The notes: a model not told the origin generated them from the letters alone. Positions 34,790-44,744 are shown, counted from the first letter of the stretch. The stretch is 64,000 nucleotides of DNA from Psychrobacter fulvigenes (GCF_904846155.1 NZ_CAJGZP010000001.1:1488001-1552000); one strand, 5' to 3'. Translations and numbers: made by a program.

Positions 34790-36511
34790 ATGACAACTGA
34801 TAAGATGATAAACGCTAATATGATAACTGCTACTGAGCAAAATAATCGTCTAAATGACAGTCATAGCAATACACAAAACAAGCTCATGCTGATAGTAGAT
34901 GAGCTTAGCATCGCCACCAATGCAGGTACTGCTTTAGTCGATAAGCTAACGTATGAGCTTAGACAAGGGCAAACGCTAGCCATCGTTGGTGAGTCGGGCT
35001 CTGGTAAATCGATTGCCAGTCTCGCATTGTTGGGCTTGTTACCCGACAGTTTGACCGTTACCGGTGAGGTGCAATTAGCAGATGCAACAGGAATGACTGC
35101 ATTATCTATAGCCAATGTCAGTGTCAGTGCCAGCAATAATAATAAGGCGCGTAACGCAGCACTACGTGCTGTGCGTGGTCAGCGCATCGGTATGGTGTTC
35201 CAAGAGCCAATGACGGCGCTTAATCCATTACATACGGTTGCCAAGCAAATTGCAGAGTCTCTGCATCTCAGCGGTGTAGCCAAAAAGCAATGGCGAGAGA
35301 GAAGTATCGCTTTGCTAGATGATGTCAATATTAGCGACCCTGCTGACAAGCTAAATCGCTATCCGCATGAGCTATCGGGTGGTCAACGTCAGCGGGTAAT
35401 GATTGCTATGGCATTGGCACAGCAGCCTGATATCTTAATCGCTGATGAGCCAACCACCGCGCTTGATATCACCTTGCAACATGAAATTCTCGCCCTGTTA
35501 AATAACCTTAAGTGTCAGCACAATATGGCGATGGTATTAATCAGCCATGATCTCAATTTGGTTAGACGCTACAGTAATGAAGTCATCGTCATGCGCCAAG
35601 GTCAAACGATTGAGCAGGGGAAAACTGCAGATGTGTTTAGTCAGCCTAAAGCCGACTATACTCGCACACTTATTAAGCAAGACTTTGGGCAGGCGCTAAG
35701 TTTATTCGCTGATAGCAGTGAGCAACTAACCGTATTGCAAGTCAGTAACCTACAAGTGCAGTTTCCTGTAGAGAAAAGTCTATTTGGCGGTACCAAACGC
35801 TGGTTTGATGCGGTAAACAATGTCGATATGACCCTACACAAAGGGCAGGCGCTGGGTATCATTGGTGAGTCAGGCTCTGGGAAAACCACCATTGCCCTTG
35901 CGCTAAGTCAGTTACTCAGCAATCAAGCGCGTGTCAGCGGTCAGATAATGGTCAATGGACAAGATATTTCGGCATTATCAAAACGTGAGCTACGCACCTT
36001 CCGTTCGCAGATTCAAATGGTATTTCAAGATCCCTTCGCCAGTATTAACCCGCGTATGACGGTCATGCAGATAGTGGAGGAAGGATTGCTAGTGCAAGGC
36101 GTTGATAAAATATCCCGCCAGCAGGCAGTAATGGATAGTCTTGCTACTGTGCATTTGCCGTTAGCGTTTGCGCAGCGTTATCCACATGAGCTATCAGGTG
36201 GTCAGCGTCAACGCGTGGCGCTTGCGCGAGCACTCATTATGCAGCCAAGTCTATTGATACTGGACGAGCCCACTTCTGCACTTGATAGCACCACGCAAGT
36301 TACTGTGGTCAGTTTGCTGCGTGAAATTCAGGAAAAAATGCAAATTAGTTATGTATTTATCAGTCATGATTTAAAAGTAGTACGCGCCTTATGTCAGCAT
36401 ATTATGGTGCTAAAAGAAGGCGCGTGCATTGAGTATGGTCGTACTGAAAAGGTTTTTAATAATCCAGAGCATTCATACGCTCAGCAGTTATTGCAGGCAA
36501 GTGTGCTATAG
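34790..36511 (+). CDS. yejF: Peptide/microcin C ABC transporter, double ATPase
   Basis: A 573-residue protein of two fused ABC ATPase domains, energising YejABE. Domain 1 has Walker A GESGSGKS near 72, signature LSGGQRQR near 196 and Walker B ILIADEP. Domain 2 has GESGSGKTT near 357, signature LSGGQRQR near 468 and Walker B LLILDEP. Each domain ends with the oligopeptide/dipeptide-type tail. ATG 34790 lies one base after the yejE stop. An Asn/Thr-rich N-terminus of about 30 residues precedes the first domain. The gene is intact even though yejE is broken. A strong bidirectional terminator follows. Confidence 0.94.
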   Translation: MTTDKMINANMITATEQNNRLNDSHSNTQNKLMLIVDELSIATNAGTALVDKLTYELRQGQTLAIVGESGSGKSIASLALLGLLPDSLTVTGEVQLADATGMTALSIANVSVSASNNNKARNAALRAVRGQRIGMVFQEPMTALNPLHTVAKQIAESLHLSGVAKKQWRERSIALLDDVNISDPADKLNRYPHELSGGQRQRVMIAMALAQQPDILIADEPTTALDITLQHEILALLNNLKCQHNMAMVLISHDLNLVRRYSNEVIVMRQGQTIEQGKTADVFSQPKADYTRTLIKQDFGQALSLFADSSEQLTVLQVSNLQVQFPVEKSLFGGTKRWFDAVNNVDMTLHKGQALGIIGESGSGKTTIALALSQLLSNQARVSGQIMVNGQDISALSKRELRTFRSQIQMVFQDPFASINPRMTVMQIVEEGLLVQGVDKISRQQAVMDSLATVHLPLAFAQRYPHELSGGQRQRVALARALIMQPSLLILDEPTSALDSTTQVTVVSLLREIQEKMQISYVFISHDLKVVRALCQHIMVLKEGACIEYGRTEKVFNNPEHSYAQQLLQASVL

Positions 36512-36553
36512 CCTAAGTAAAAACTTGTTATAAACTCTCACCATATAATCAAC

Positions 36554-36581
36554 AAAAAAGGACGCCTAAGCGTCCTTTTTC
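36554..36581. terminator. Bidirectional terminator between yejF and folE
   Basis: An 11-bp stem (36555-36565 with 36570-36580) with loop CTAA has A and T runs on the two sides and serves both convergent genes. Confidence 0.88.
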
Positions 36582-36624
36582 ATATTTCTTAATGTGTTTG
36601 TCTTAACTATCAGTTAATAGATCC

Positions 36625-37236
36625 TTAAAACGCTGGTTGACGCTTAGGGACTGCATTTAAAAACTCATTGCGCGCTTGATTGTCATGAACAAACTCGCCT
36701 AGCATGGCCGTACTACGAGTCGTTGAATGTTGCTTGTTGACACCGCGCATCATCATGCACATATGGGCAGCATCCATGATGACAGCTACGCCGCGACAGT
36801 CTGTCACATCCATGATGGCCTGTGCTACTTGTTCGCTCAGGTTTTCTTGAATCTGTAGACGACGGGCAAACATATCGACGATACGGGCAAATTTCGATAA
36901 GCCCAATACTTGTCCATTGGGCAAATAGCCAATATGGGCAACGCCATGAAAAGGTAGCATGTGGTGTTCACACAATGAATAAAATTCAATGTTTTGTACC
37001 AAAACCAATTCACGGTTAGTCGATGGGAATACCGCCTCATTGACGACTTCATCCAAGTTTTGATGATAGCCTTGAGTCAGATGTGCAAATGCTTTTGCCG
37101 CCCGCATAGGCGTATCTACAAGACCGGGACGCGCCAAGTCTTCGCCAGTTGAGGCGATCAGCTGACGATAAGATTCGATGCTTTCTTGATAATCTGATGT
37201 TGTTATTGGGGTGTTACTCATAAGTTTGGCAGCCAT
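36625..37236 (-). CDS. folE: GTP cyclohydrolase I
   Basis: A 203-residue enzyme forming 7,8-dihydroneopterin triphosphate from GTP, the first step of folate synthesis. The zinc ligands are present: Cys89 and His92 in [10 protein letters not shown] and Cys160 in HMCMMMRGV, matching E. coli 110, 113 and 181. [20 protein letters not shown] and [13 protein letters not shown] complete the family pattern. The ATG at 37221 (MSNTPITTS) has a GGATGG upstream and may be the real start instead of 37236. It is divergent from fabI across a 341-bp region. Confidence 0.95.
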   Translation of the reverse strand: MAAKLMSNTPITTSDYQESIESYRQLIASTGEDLARPGLVDTPMRAAKAFAHLTQGYHQNLDEVVNEAVFPSTNRELVLVQNIEFYSLCEHHMLPFHGVAHIGYLPNGQVLGLSKFARIVDMFARRLQIQENLSEQVAQAIMDVTDCRGVAVIMDAAHMCMMMRGVNKQHSTTRSTAMLGEFVHDNQARNEFLNAVPKRQPAF

Positions 37237-37577
37237 CCAAAATGTGGGTATAGCTTAACGCTAAATCCTAAGGATCTGTTAGATAATCAAACAGACCCTA
37301 GTTATAAACAAAGGTTATAAAGGATTTTAGCAAAAATGTGCAAGCTGGGAAGGGCTGTGATTATACTTGAAATTTACCCAGTTTAATACTGCTAAGCCTA
37401 ATGTTAAGCATTTAACCTAGCGCTAAAAATGCCTTAAAATGGTATTAGTTTACGACTGTTTACTTAATTTGATTCGTGTATAATGAATCATCTGATTATT
37501 TTGCTGCCATTAAGCAGTGTTTATTTATCATCTCGAATGTATTTTGCATGCATCCGATCGGTCAACAAGGAAATATT
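37237..37577. other. folE-fabI divergent control region
   Basis: This holds a perfect TATAAT at 37479-37484, likely the -10 of fabI, without a strong -35 (TGTTTA is the best candidate at spacing 16). At 37267-37300 an imperfect hairpin brings AGGATCTGTT opposite AACAGACCCT; the right arm is one of three copies of a 12-bp motif in the window (37291-37302). No small ORF or RNA gene was recognised. Confidence 0.45.
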
Positions 37578-38384
37578 ATGCTACTGCAAGGACAACGCTT
37601 TGTCGTCACTGGTATCGCCAGCAAACTCTCTATCGCATGGGCCATTGCCGAAGCGCTGCATCGCGAAGGCGCCTCTTTAATCCTAACCTATCCCAACGAC
37701 AAAATTAAAAAGCGCGTCGATATGGCAGCTGAGCAGTTCGAAGCGGATCTTGTGCTTGAGTGTGACGTCGCATCTGATGACTCTATAGCTGCTTGCTTTG
37801 AGCAAGTTAGCAAGCATTGGGGTGATGGTATCGATGGTGTGGTACATGCGATTGGCTTTGCACCCATGGATCAGCTTGATGGCGACTTTACCAGTGCGAC
37901 GACCCGCGAAGGCAGTCAGATTGCGCATGACATCTCTAGCTATAGCTTTGTGGCATTGGCCAAAGCCGCGCGCGAGCTGCTTGCCATGCGTAATGGCTCT
38001 ATGTTGACCTTGACCTACGAAGGCAGTATTTCAGTATTACCCAACTATAATGTCATGGGCATGGCCAAAGCCAGCTTGGAAGCCAGTGTGCGTTATTTAG
38101 CGACTTCATTGGGCGGTGAAGGTATTCGTGTGAATGCCATTTCAGCTGGCCCTATCCGCACGCTTGCCGCAAGTGGTATTAAGTCATTCCGTAAGATGCT
38201 GGATATCAGCGAAAAAATAGCACCACTGCAGCGTAATATCACTCAGACAGAAGTAGGTAATGCCGCATTATTCCTATTATCACCATGGGCTTCTGGTATT
38301 ACTGGTGAGATTATGTTCGTGGATGCAGGTTTTAATACGGTTGCTATTAGTGAGCAGCTAATGATGCTCGATGAACCTAAGTAA
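37578..38384 (+). CDS. fabI: Enoyl-[acyl-carrier-protein] reductase (NADH)
   Basis: A 268-residue short-chain dehydrogenase catalysing the last step of fatty-acid elongation. ATG 37578 is chosen because AAGGAAATATT precedes it and the protein then starts [21 protein letters not shown] as in the family; a longer open frame to 37476 overlaps the promoter. Tyr147, Tyr157 and Lys164 correspond to E. coli 146, 156 and 163. [13 protein letters not shown] near 92-104 is the loop contacted by triclosan-type inhibitors. It is the target of diazaborine and triclosan in other bacteria. A terminator follows. Confidence 0.96.
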   Translation: MLLQGQRFVVTGIASKLSIAWAIAEALHREGASLILTYPNDKIKKRVDMAAEQFEADLVLECDVASDDSIAACFEQVSKHWGDGIDGVVHAIGFAPMDQLDGDFTSATTREGSQIAHDISSYSFVALAKAARELLAMRNGSMLTLTYEGSISVLPNYNVMGMAKASLEASVRYLATSLGGEGIRVNAISAGPIRTLAASGIKSFRKMLDISEKIAPLQRNITQTEVGNAALFLLSPWASGITGEIMFVDAGFNTVAISEQLMMLDEPK

Positions 38385-38449
38385 CGATGCTCCGTAATGA
38401 TGCTGCATCATAAGCTTTGATCATAAACGATATAACTTAAAATACAACG

Positions 38450-38476
38450 AAGACAGCCAAAAGGCTGTCTTTTTTG
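38450..38476 (+). terminator. Intrinsic terminator after fabI
   Basis: AAGACAGCC and GGCTGTCTT form a 9-bp stem (38450-38458 with 38463-38471) with an AAAA loop, followed by T residues, 66 bases after the stop. Confidence 0.88.
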
Positions 38477-38528
38477 GTTATACTAATGGCTTTTTTTGAT
38501 CATGAGCTTTTAGGCTTAGGCGGCGAAT

Positions 38529-39230
38529 ATGATAACCAGACTTCCAAGGTGGATATTTTGGGGCGGGGCGGTGTTGGCATTCAGCGCGGGCTGTGTCAAT
38601 ACCGCTGCTTTGATGGGTTTTACTAGACTGTCTGTCTCACATGTCACTGGAAACGTCAGTTTGTTTGCTGCTGCCCTTGCGTACCTTGACACCAGCAGTA
38701 TACTTTTTATTGGCGCCGCATTATTATCATTTTTGGCAGGAGCGATACTCAGTGGGTTTGTGATTGGACAGACTTCGCTAAAGTTAGGCAGGCGTTATGG
38801 AAGTGCACTATATATCGAAGCCGCGCTGCTGCTGATTAGTTATTTGCTCTACCAACAACATGATTACTTGGGGCAATTAGCCGCTGCGATGGCTTGCGGA
38901 TTACAAAACGCTATGGTTGCGACCTATAGTGGCGCGGTCATTCGTACTACGCACTTAACAGGGTTGACCTCAGATATGGGGGCTGCAATTGGCAACTGGT
39001 TAGCAGGACGTTCAATCAGTAAGCCTACGCTTGGCTTTCAAGCCATTATTTGGTACTGCTTTTGTGGCGGCGGCGTCGTGGGGGCATTTTTATATGCCAG
39101 AGTAGGCTATGGTGCTTTTCTTTTGCCTATCGCGATTGTGCTCCTTGCTGCGTTTATATATAACTATGCTTCAGACCATTTACCCGAAATCAGGCAGCCA
39201 GACTCAAAAAAACGCTCATCAAGCCGATAA
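38529..39230 (+). CDS. YoaK/DUF1275 family membrane protein
   Basis: A 233-residue integral membrane protein with about six hydrophobic helices. The DUF1275 pattern is visible: AGCVNTAALMGF near 20, SHVTGNVSLFAAAL near 37, CGLQNAMVATYSGAVIRTTHLTGLTSDMG (near 122-150) and GNWLAGR. The family is widespread and its transport substrate is unknown. A short charged tail at the end overlaps a terminator hairpin. AGGCGGCGAAT precedes the ATG. Confidence 0.88.
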   Translation: MITRLPRWIFWGGAVLAFSAGCVNTAALMGFTRLSVSHVTGNVSLFAAALAYLDTSSILFIGAALLSFLAGAILSGFVIGQTSLKLGRRYGSALYIEAALLLISYLLYQQHDYLGQLAAAMACGLQNAMVATYSGAVIRTTHLTGLTSDMGAAIGNWLAGRSISKPTLGFQAIIWYCFCGGGVVGAFLYARVGYGAFLLPIAIVLLAAFIYNYASDHLPEIRQPDSKKRSSSR

Positions 39231-39239
39231 GCGTTTTTG
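39208..39239 (+). terminator. Intrinsic terminator overlapping the end of the YoaK-type gene
   Basis: AAAAACGCT (39208-39216) pairs with AGCGTTTTT (39230-39238). The left arm lies within the last codons of the gene. Confidence 0.7.
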
Positions 39240-39288
39240 CATGCTTTTATAAAATAGGTTTTATGAGGACAAACAGATAAATAAAGAC

Positions 39289-39450
39289 TTATTTATCTTC
39301 ATCCTCACTATGATCTTCATGCTCGTGTAGACCTTGCATCATATCAAGCGCACAGTCATCCGTACGCTGCTGATCTTCTTTGGCAAGGTCATCTTGGTTA
39401 ATATCTTTCGGTGCCAACTTAGTGGTTGAATCAACTTTATTGCGTGGCAT
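39289..39450 (-). CDS. Small acidic hypothetical protein (53 residues)
   Basis: A short ORF, ATG 39450 to TAA 39289, encodes a very acidic 53-residue protein starting MPRNKVDSTTKLAPKDI and ending EHEDHSEDEDK, with one Cys and no membrane segment. It is supported by an excellent ribosome site (AGGAG, seven bases before the ATG) and by its position opposite to the end of the YoaK-type gene. I do not recognise a family. The His/Asp/Glu-rich tail could bind metal, but this is speculation. Confidence 0.65.
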   Translation of the reverse strand: MPRNKVDSTTKLAPKDINQDDLAKEDQQRTDDCALDMMQGLHEHEDHSEDEDK

Positions 39451-39862
39451 AAAACACTCCTGTTTATAGTTATCAGATTACTATCATCAGTTGTTAAATT
39501 AATTAGCGGTTAACACTGATTTAATGACCTATTCAGTATGTAATATTGATTATTATTTGTACAGGGTTAGACTGAGCGAGTTTAGTGACTGTGTGTAAAT
39601 GCGGTGTACACATGGTGTAACTTAGACAGTATCGATGCATTTAAGTATCATCGAGTGTTTTTTCGACCTGCAGTGCTGTTTGTCATAGAGTAAATAGGCT
39701 CTGTATTTGTTTTATAATGGATCGACTATAGCGATAGCGTATCAGTAGAAAACAGTTGCTGTTTTGTGAGCGCATTTTTAAATTTTAATACTTTTTAATA
39801 CTAGGGCGTATTGAATATTGGTACATACGTCCTGTTCTAGGGTGCTGTAATAAGGACGTTTT
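39451..39862. other. Intergenic region upstream of the DASS transporter
   Basis: 412 bp, AT-rich, between the divergent small acidic protein gene and the DASS transporter. I see no ORF with a ribosome site, no RNA gene and no strong palindrome. It presumably contains promoters for both genes, but no hexamer pair stood out. Confidence 0.4.
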
Positions 39863-41284
39863 ATGTCAAAGCAAAAATTAGATAGTCATCTTCCTACAGA
39901 TGGCAACGAGTATTTATTTACCGATACTTTCCCAAAGGGTACGGGTAAAGGGCTAGTCGTAGTCGCAATCGCTGCGATTATCAGTATGGTTATCTACAAC
40001 GTATTACCATTCGATGTTAACGCCAATAAAGGCCTAGCAATGTTGTTTTTTATCGGCGCATTGTGGCTAACTGAGGCTGTACACGTCACCATTACCGCGA
40101 TTTTGGTTGTCGTCGTGGGGGCGCTGATAGGCATTCCAGATTTCGATGCCAAGATTGGTTTACAGAGCTTTGCCAGTCCGACTATCTATCTGTTCTTCGG
40201 TGGTTTTGCGCTAGCAGCCGCTTTGCACGTGCAGCAATTGGATAGAAAGATTGCCTTAAAGATTCTGTCAATGTCAGGTGGCAAGCTTGGTACGGCGGTA
40301 TTTTTGATCTTCGGTGTCACTGCGTTTTTATCCATGTGGATATCGAATACCGCCACCGCCGCGATGATGTTGCCCCTGGCTCTTGGTATCTTAACCCAAG
40401 TCGATCGTGAAAAAGATCGCGGTACTTTTGTGTTTGTATTACTGGGTATTGCCTACTCAGCAAGTTTGGGCGGATTGGGTACCATTGTTGGTTCACCGCC
40501 CAATGCGATTGCAGCAAAAGCGCTGGATATCGCCTTTGTCGATTGGATGAAGTTTGGTGTGCCAATGATGCTGGTACTCTTACCAGTCCTATTGGGTGCG
40601 ATGTACTTTGTATTAAAACCCAAACTTAATCGTCAAGTGACCATCTCTGACGAAGCGCCTATTCCTTGGAACAAGCCACGTGTAGTGACCATTATTGTTT
40701 TTATTATCACTGCGTTGAGCTGGATATTTTCCAAAAAGATTGGCGCCGCACTTGATATTACTGATACGGATGCCATCATCGCACTGTCTGCCGCAGCCGC
40801 TGTGGTCAGTCTAGGGTTGGTATCATGGAAGGAGGTGTCGGACAACACTGACTGGGGTGTGCTCATGCTATTCGGTGGTGGTATAGCCCTATCGACAGTG
40901 TTAAAAGTATCAGGTGCCTCTTTGATACTTGGTGAGACGGTCGCCAATGCGTTATCTGTCGCACCGCTTATCGTGGTGATGATTGCGATATCTGCATTTA
41001 TTATCTTTTTGACTGAGTTTGCCTCCAATACGGCTTCTGCGGCACTGTTAGTACCAGTGTTTGCCGCTATCGCTGAGCAAATGGGACTGCCTCGCGAAGT
41101 CTTGGTATTGGTCATTGGTATTGGTGCCTCTTGTGCCTTTATGCTCCCTGTTGCCACGCCACCAAACGCGATTGTATTTGGTACTGGCTTGATCAAGCAA
41201 TCAGAAATGGTACGTACTGGAGTGATATTGAATATCATTGCGACATTTGTGGTTGGGTTATGGGCGTATTTCTTCTTAATCTAG
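39863..41284 (+). CDS. DASS (SLC13) family anion:sodium symporter
   Basis: A 473-residue inner membrane transporter of the divalent anion:Na+ symporter family, importing dicarboxylates, sulfate or related anions. Both repeats carry the SNT signature: SMWISNTATAAMMLP near 152 and TEFASNTASAALLVP near 388. The following GTIVGSPPNAIA near 211 and MLPVATPPNAIVFG near 428 are the matching helical-hairpin motifs. About ten to twelve membrane helices are present. The substrate cannot be read from the sequence. AAGGACGTTTT precedes the ATG and a terminator follows. Confidence 0.92.
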   Translation: MSKQKLDSHLPTDGNEYLFTDTFPKGTGKGLVVVAIAAIISMVIYNVLPFDVNANKGLAMLFFIGALWLTEAVHVTITAILVVVVGALIGIPDFDAKIGLQSFASPTIYLFFGGFALAAALHVQQLDRKIALKILSMSGGKLGTAVFLIFGVTAFLSMWISNTATAAMMLPLALGILTQVDREKDRGTFVFVLLGIAYSASLGGLGTIVGSPPNAIAAKALDIAFVDWMKFGVPMMLVLLPVLLGAMYFVLKPKLNRQVTISDEAPIPWNKPRVVTIIVFIITALSWIFSKKIGAALDITDTDAIIALSAAAAVVSLGLVSWKEVSDNTDWGVLMLFGGGIALSTVLKVSGASLILGETVANALSVAPLIVVMIAISAFIIFLTEFASNTASAALLVPVFAAIAEQMGLPREVLVLVIGIGASCAFMLPVATPPNAIVFGTGLIKQSEMVRTGVILNIIATFVVGLWAYFFLI

Positions 41285-41301
41285 TCAACAAATAGCCTGC
41301 A

Positions 41302-41343
41302 AAAAACCGATGTCTGACTCATAATGCATACATCGGTTTTTTT
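41302..41343 (+). terminator. Intrinsic terminator after the DASS transporter gene
   Basis: A 12-bp stem (41302-41313 with 41330-41341) is followed by T residues, 17 bases after the stop. Confidence 0.88.
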
Positions 41344-41501
41344 AATCCTTCTATTTTTTAAAAAGTAAGCTATGCTCTTAGCCATTGAGTTAATAAAATA
41401 AAAATACCTCTCATAAATCAAAATACCTTTCTTATGAATCTAATCCATAGCACCTACAGAACAACTCATACAATAGTGCTTAGCCAAATGGTGCGTCAGT
41501 A

Positions 41502-42701
41502 ATGTCATTACCCATACCTACTTCTCAAAGTCAGTCGCCCTCTTGGGTTTTAAAGCTCACCATTGGTTTAATCGGCATGTTTGCCTTTTTGCAGGTCTAT
41601 GCCATTCAAGCACTACTACCTGTACTGATGGTGGACTTTTCTGCAACCGAGGTGCAGGCAGGGATGGTCGTAGGCGCTACGGTGATGGCGATTGCAATCA
41701 TGTCGCCATTTTTGGGCATGCTTTCTGATGCTATTGGTCGCAAGTCTTTCATTGTAGGTGCGTTATTGTTTTTAGCCATACCCACAGCGCTGATTGCTCA
41801 AAGTCCTACCATAGGTTGGCTCGGATTCTGGCGTTTTTTGCAAGGGCTATCTGTGCCTGGTATTACGGTGGTGACCATCGCTTACATAGGTGAAGAGTTT
41901 GAGGGACGAGCCGTGGCAGAGCTGATGTCGTTTTATGTCTCAGGCTCGGTATTTGGCGGTTTTATGGGGCGTTTTTTGCTCGGTCATTTGCATGAGTTTA
42001 TCGGTTGGCGTCATGGGTATTATGTGATGGCAGCCATGACGCTGATAGGTGCGTTATGGGTAGGTAAGATGCTGCCGTCATCGCGCTGCTTTGAAGCCAA
42101 TCCAAACTTTCGCTCAGCGATACAGACACTTGGCGAGCATCTGACCAATCGCTATGTGGTGACCGCCTGCTTGTTGGGCGGCTGTGTGTTGTTTTCGCTA
42201 GTAGGCTGCTTTACGTTTATTAATTTGCATCTTGCCGAGACTCCATACGAGCTGAGCACTGGGCAATTGGCGAATATTTTTGCAGTCTATCTCATTGGTG
42301 TGATTATTACGCCTTTAACGACATCATTGCTGCGTAAGTTTGGGGCGGCACGGATCGTGCGAGTCGCTGTTCTAATTTCAACGATAGGGGTTCTTTTGAC
42401 ACTGGTCACGCCGCTTTGGGGGGTGATTGCTGGTCTCATTATCATGTCATCGGGCGTTTTTATTACGCAATCAGCGACCATCAGTTATATTGCGGTCAAT
42501 GTCAAAAAGGGACGCTCATTGGCATCTGGGCTGTATTACATGGCTTATTATGCAGGCGGCACTATGGGGGCGTGGATTTGCGGGATTGCTTATGCGCGCG
42601 GAGAGTGGCAGCTCACGGTTTGGTTGTTATTGTTCGTACAGATATTGGCGCTACTGGTTGCAAGCTTTGGCATGGTAAAAAGAAAAATGCAACCTGCCTA
42701 A
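41502..42701 (+). CDS. MFS transporter (YnfM-like)
   Basis: A 399-residue major facilitator protein with about twelve membrane helices. The loop 2-3 motif GMLSDAIGRKSFIVG near 71, the FLQGLSVPGITVVTIAYIGEEF region near 112 and the GGFMGRFLLGHLHEFIGWRHGYYVMA block near 151 resemble the YnfM/arabinose-efflux-like group. The substrate is unknown. The start has no clear ribosome site. Its coding region has no neighbours that suggest a pathway. Confidence 0.88.
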   Translation: MSLPIPTSQSQSPSWVLKLTIGLIGMFAFLQVYAIQALLPVLMVDFSATEVQAGMVVGATVMAIAIMSPFLGMLSDAIGRKSFIVGALLFLAIPTALIAQSPTIGWLGFWRFLQGLSVPGITVVTIAYIGEEFEGRAVAELMSFYVSGSVFGGFMGRFLLGHLHEFIGWRHGYYVMAAMTLIGALWVGKMLPSSRCFEANPNFRSAIQTLGEHLTNRYVVTACLLGGCVLFSLVGCFTFINLHLAETPYELSTGQLANIFAVYLIGVIITPLTTSLLRKFGAARIVRVAVLISTIGVLLTLVTPLWGVIAGLIIMSSGVFITQSATISYIAVNVKKGRSLASGLYYMAYYAGGTMGAWICGIAYARGEWQLTVWLLLFVQILALLVASFGMVKRKMQPA

Positions 42702-42957
42702 TAGGTGAGCTCGAAGCAGCCTTTGATAAGTTAAGCATGGACTAACACCCACTGATAAAGAGTAGAAGTATTATTTGTAGACACTGAGTTCAGCTTGACT
42801 TACGAGAGTATGCTTTACAGGGTATTGGTTTTTTCTTACTATCAATAAACACTATGGATTGTGTGTTTGCGTGTCATTACTAATGACTATTATTAAGTGG
42901 AAGCAAATGCTTATGTCATGCCTGTGTTCTTTTCAATGACCCACAAGGAAGTAAAAA

Positions 42958-44628
42958 ATGTCCGATATCTATAAAAGTGCGCCATCAGCCTATGAGTTTC
43001 CGCTGCTTATTAAACAACTATTAAACCGTACCAAGACGGTGTCCTTAGAGCAAGAAATTATATATGCCGATAAAAAACGCTTAACTTACAAAGATCTGTT
43101 TGCGCGTATCAATCGCTTGGCGAACGTCTTAGCTGATCTAAACTTGGCAGCGGGGGATGTCGTAGCAGTGATGGATTGGGATAGCCATCGTTATCTTGAG
43201 TCTTACTTTGCCGTGCCTATGTCACAGTACGTCTTGCAGACAGTCAATATTAGACTGTCACCCGAGAAGGTGCTGTACACCATTAACCATGCCAAACCCA
43301 AAGTATTAATGCTGAACTCTGAGTTTGCCGCCTTGGTAAAAGACTATCAGTTTGAGAACTCGAGTATTGAGCATATCATTTGGCTTGATGACAATGGTAT
43401 TACGGTTGAAGGCGTGTTTGGAGACAATCAAGGCCGCGTCATCGGTGAGTATGAAGCGCTTTTAGAAGCTGCTGACAGCACTTTTGACTTCCCTGACTTT
43501 GATGAAAACACCATTGCCACGACTTTTTATACCTCAGGTACGACAGGTGATCCAAAAGGGGCGTACTTTAGCCATCGCCAGCTGGTATTACATACCCTCA
43601 CAGAAGCGGCGTCGCTTGGTATGTTGCCAAACAAACAAGGTGTCAGCTACGGTGATGTATATATGCCGATGACGCCGATGTTCCACGTGCATGCATGGGG
43701 CTTTCCATTTACTGCCACCATGATTGGCCTCAAGCAAGTATATCCTGGGCGCTATGCCCCTGATACTTTGCTAGATTTAATCTTGAACGAAAAGGTAAGT
43801 ATTACCCACTGTGTACCTACGATATTGCAAATGGTACTCAAGGAGGCGCAAGATCGAGATGCCAACTTTAATGGTCTAAAAATGATCATAGGAGGCTCAA
43901 GATTGACAGAAGGCTTAGCCAAGAGCGCACTGGCACAAGGTATCGAAGTCTATACGGGTTACGGTATGTCAGAGACGGCGCCCTTGATTAGCTTGACTGA
44001 CTTTAGCCTTGATGAGCCTGAGATGTCTGAGGAAGAAGACATCACTCGGCGCTGTATGACGGGTAAGCCAGTCCTCATGGTCGATGCACAAGTCTGGGAT
44101 ACTGACAATAATTCGGTGGGTCTCGGTAAAGAAAACACTGGCGAGTTGGTACTAAGAGCGCCTTGGCTCACCCAAAGCTACTTCAAAAATGACGATGCAG
44201 GTACTGAGCTGTGGGAAAATGGCTATATGCATACCCAAGATATCGCCTATATGCACCCCGATGGCTACATCAAAATCACTGATCGTCTCAAGGACGTGAT
44301 TAAATCGGGTGGTGAGTGGATTTCATCGTTAGAGATAGAAACGATATTGTCCTTACATCCATCAGTAGATGACGTATCAGTGATAGGCATACGTGATAAG
44401 CAGTGGGGCGAGCGCCCATTAGCGTTGGTGGTACTTAAGCCTGGCAAAGAAGATACCACTGCTGATGACATAATCGCCATTGCAGAGCAAGCTGTCAGCA
44501 AAGGTATCATTCCCAAATACGGTGTGCCCAGTGACTTTAAGTTCGTAGATGAGTTGCCGAAAACCTCAGTCGGTAAACACGATAAAAAGGTAATGCGTGA
44601 GATGTACGCCAATCAGACGGGTGTCTAA
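42958..44628 (+). CDS. Fatty acid-CoA ligase (AlkK-like AMP-forming)
   Basis: A 556-residue adenylate-forming enzyme that activates medium- or long-chain acids to CoA esters. Motifs are the P-loop FYTSGTTGDPKGAYFSHR near 191, GYGMSETAPL near 337, TGD-like HTQDIAYMHPDGY near 424, and SVGKHDKKVMRE near the C-terminus with the acylation Lys. The protein resembles the AlkK/medium-chain ligase group rather than FadD. It precedes the propionyl-CoA synthetase and valine catabolic genes. AAGGAAGTAAAAA precedes the ATG. The acid it uses is unknown. Confidence 0.9.
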   Translation: MSDIYKSAPSAYEFPLLIKQLLNRTKTVSLEQEIIYADKKRLTYKDLFARINRLANVLADLNLAAGDVVAVMDWDSHRYLESYFAVPMSQYVLQTVNIRLSPEKVLYTINHAKPKVLMLNSEFAALVKDYQFENSSIEHIIWLDDNGITVEGVFGDNQGRVIGEYEALLEAADSTFDFPDFDENTIATTFYTSGTTGDPKGAYFSHRQLVLHTLTEAASLGMLPNKQGVSYGDVYMPMTPMFHVHAWGFPFTATMIGLKQVYPGRYAPDTLLDLILNEKVSITHCVPTILQMVLKEAQDRDANFNGLKMIIGGSRLTEGLAKSALAQGIEVYTGYGMSETAPLISLTDFSLDEPEMSEEEDITRRCMTGKPVLMVDAQVWDTDNNSVGLGKENTGELVLRAPWLTQSYFKNDDAGTELWENGYMHTQDIAYMHPDGYIKITDRLKDVIKSGGEWISSLEIETILSLHPSVDDVSVIGIRDKQWGERPLALVVLKPGKEDTTADDIIAIAEQAVSKGIIPKYGVPSDFKFVDELPKTSVGKHDKKVMREMYANQTGV

Positions 44629-44703
44629 TTACTCAACACGCCTAAGCACATAGCAGTTTATGCGCTTAACAGTTGACCTTTATCTATAGCTCTGCTACAT
44701 TTT

Positions 44704-44744
44704 AAACCGATACACATTAAATCGATACATTGTGTATCGGTTTT
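44704..44744 (+). terminator. Intrinsic terminator
   Basis: A 13-bp stem (44704-44716 with 44731-44743) with a 14-base loop is followed by T residues, 75 bases after the acyl-CoA ligase stop. Confidence 0.82.

Noticed and set aside
37476..37577. N-terminal extension of FabI
   Set aside because: The extra residues are not part of the family and overlap the TATAAT; an ATG with AAGGAA lies at 37578.
40633..41238. 201-residue ORF antisense to the DASS transporter
   Set aside because: It is opposite to conserved SNT motifs and Ser/Thr/Ala-rich in a way expected for the complement of a membrane gene; there is no ribosome site.
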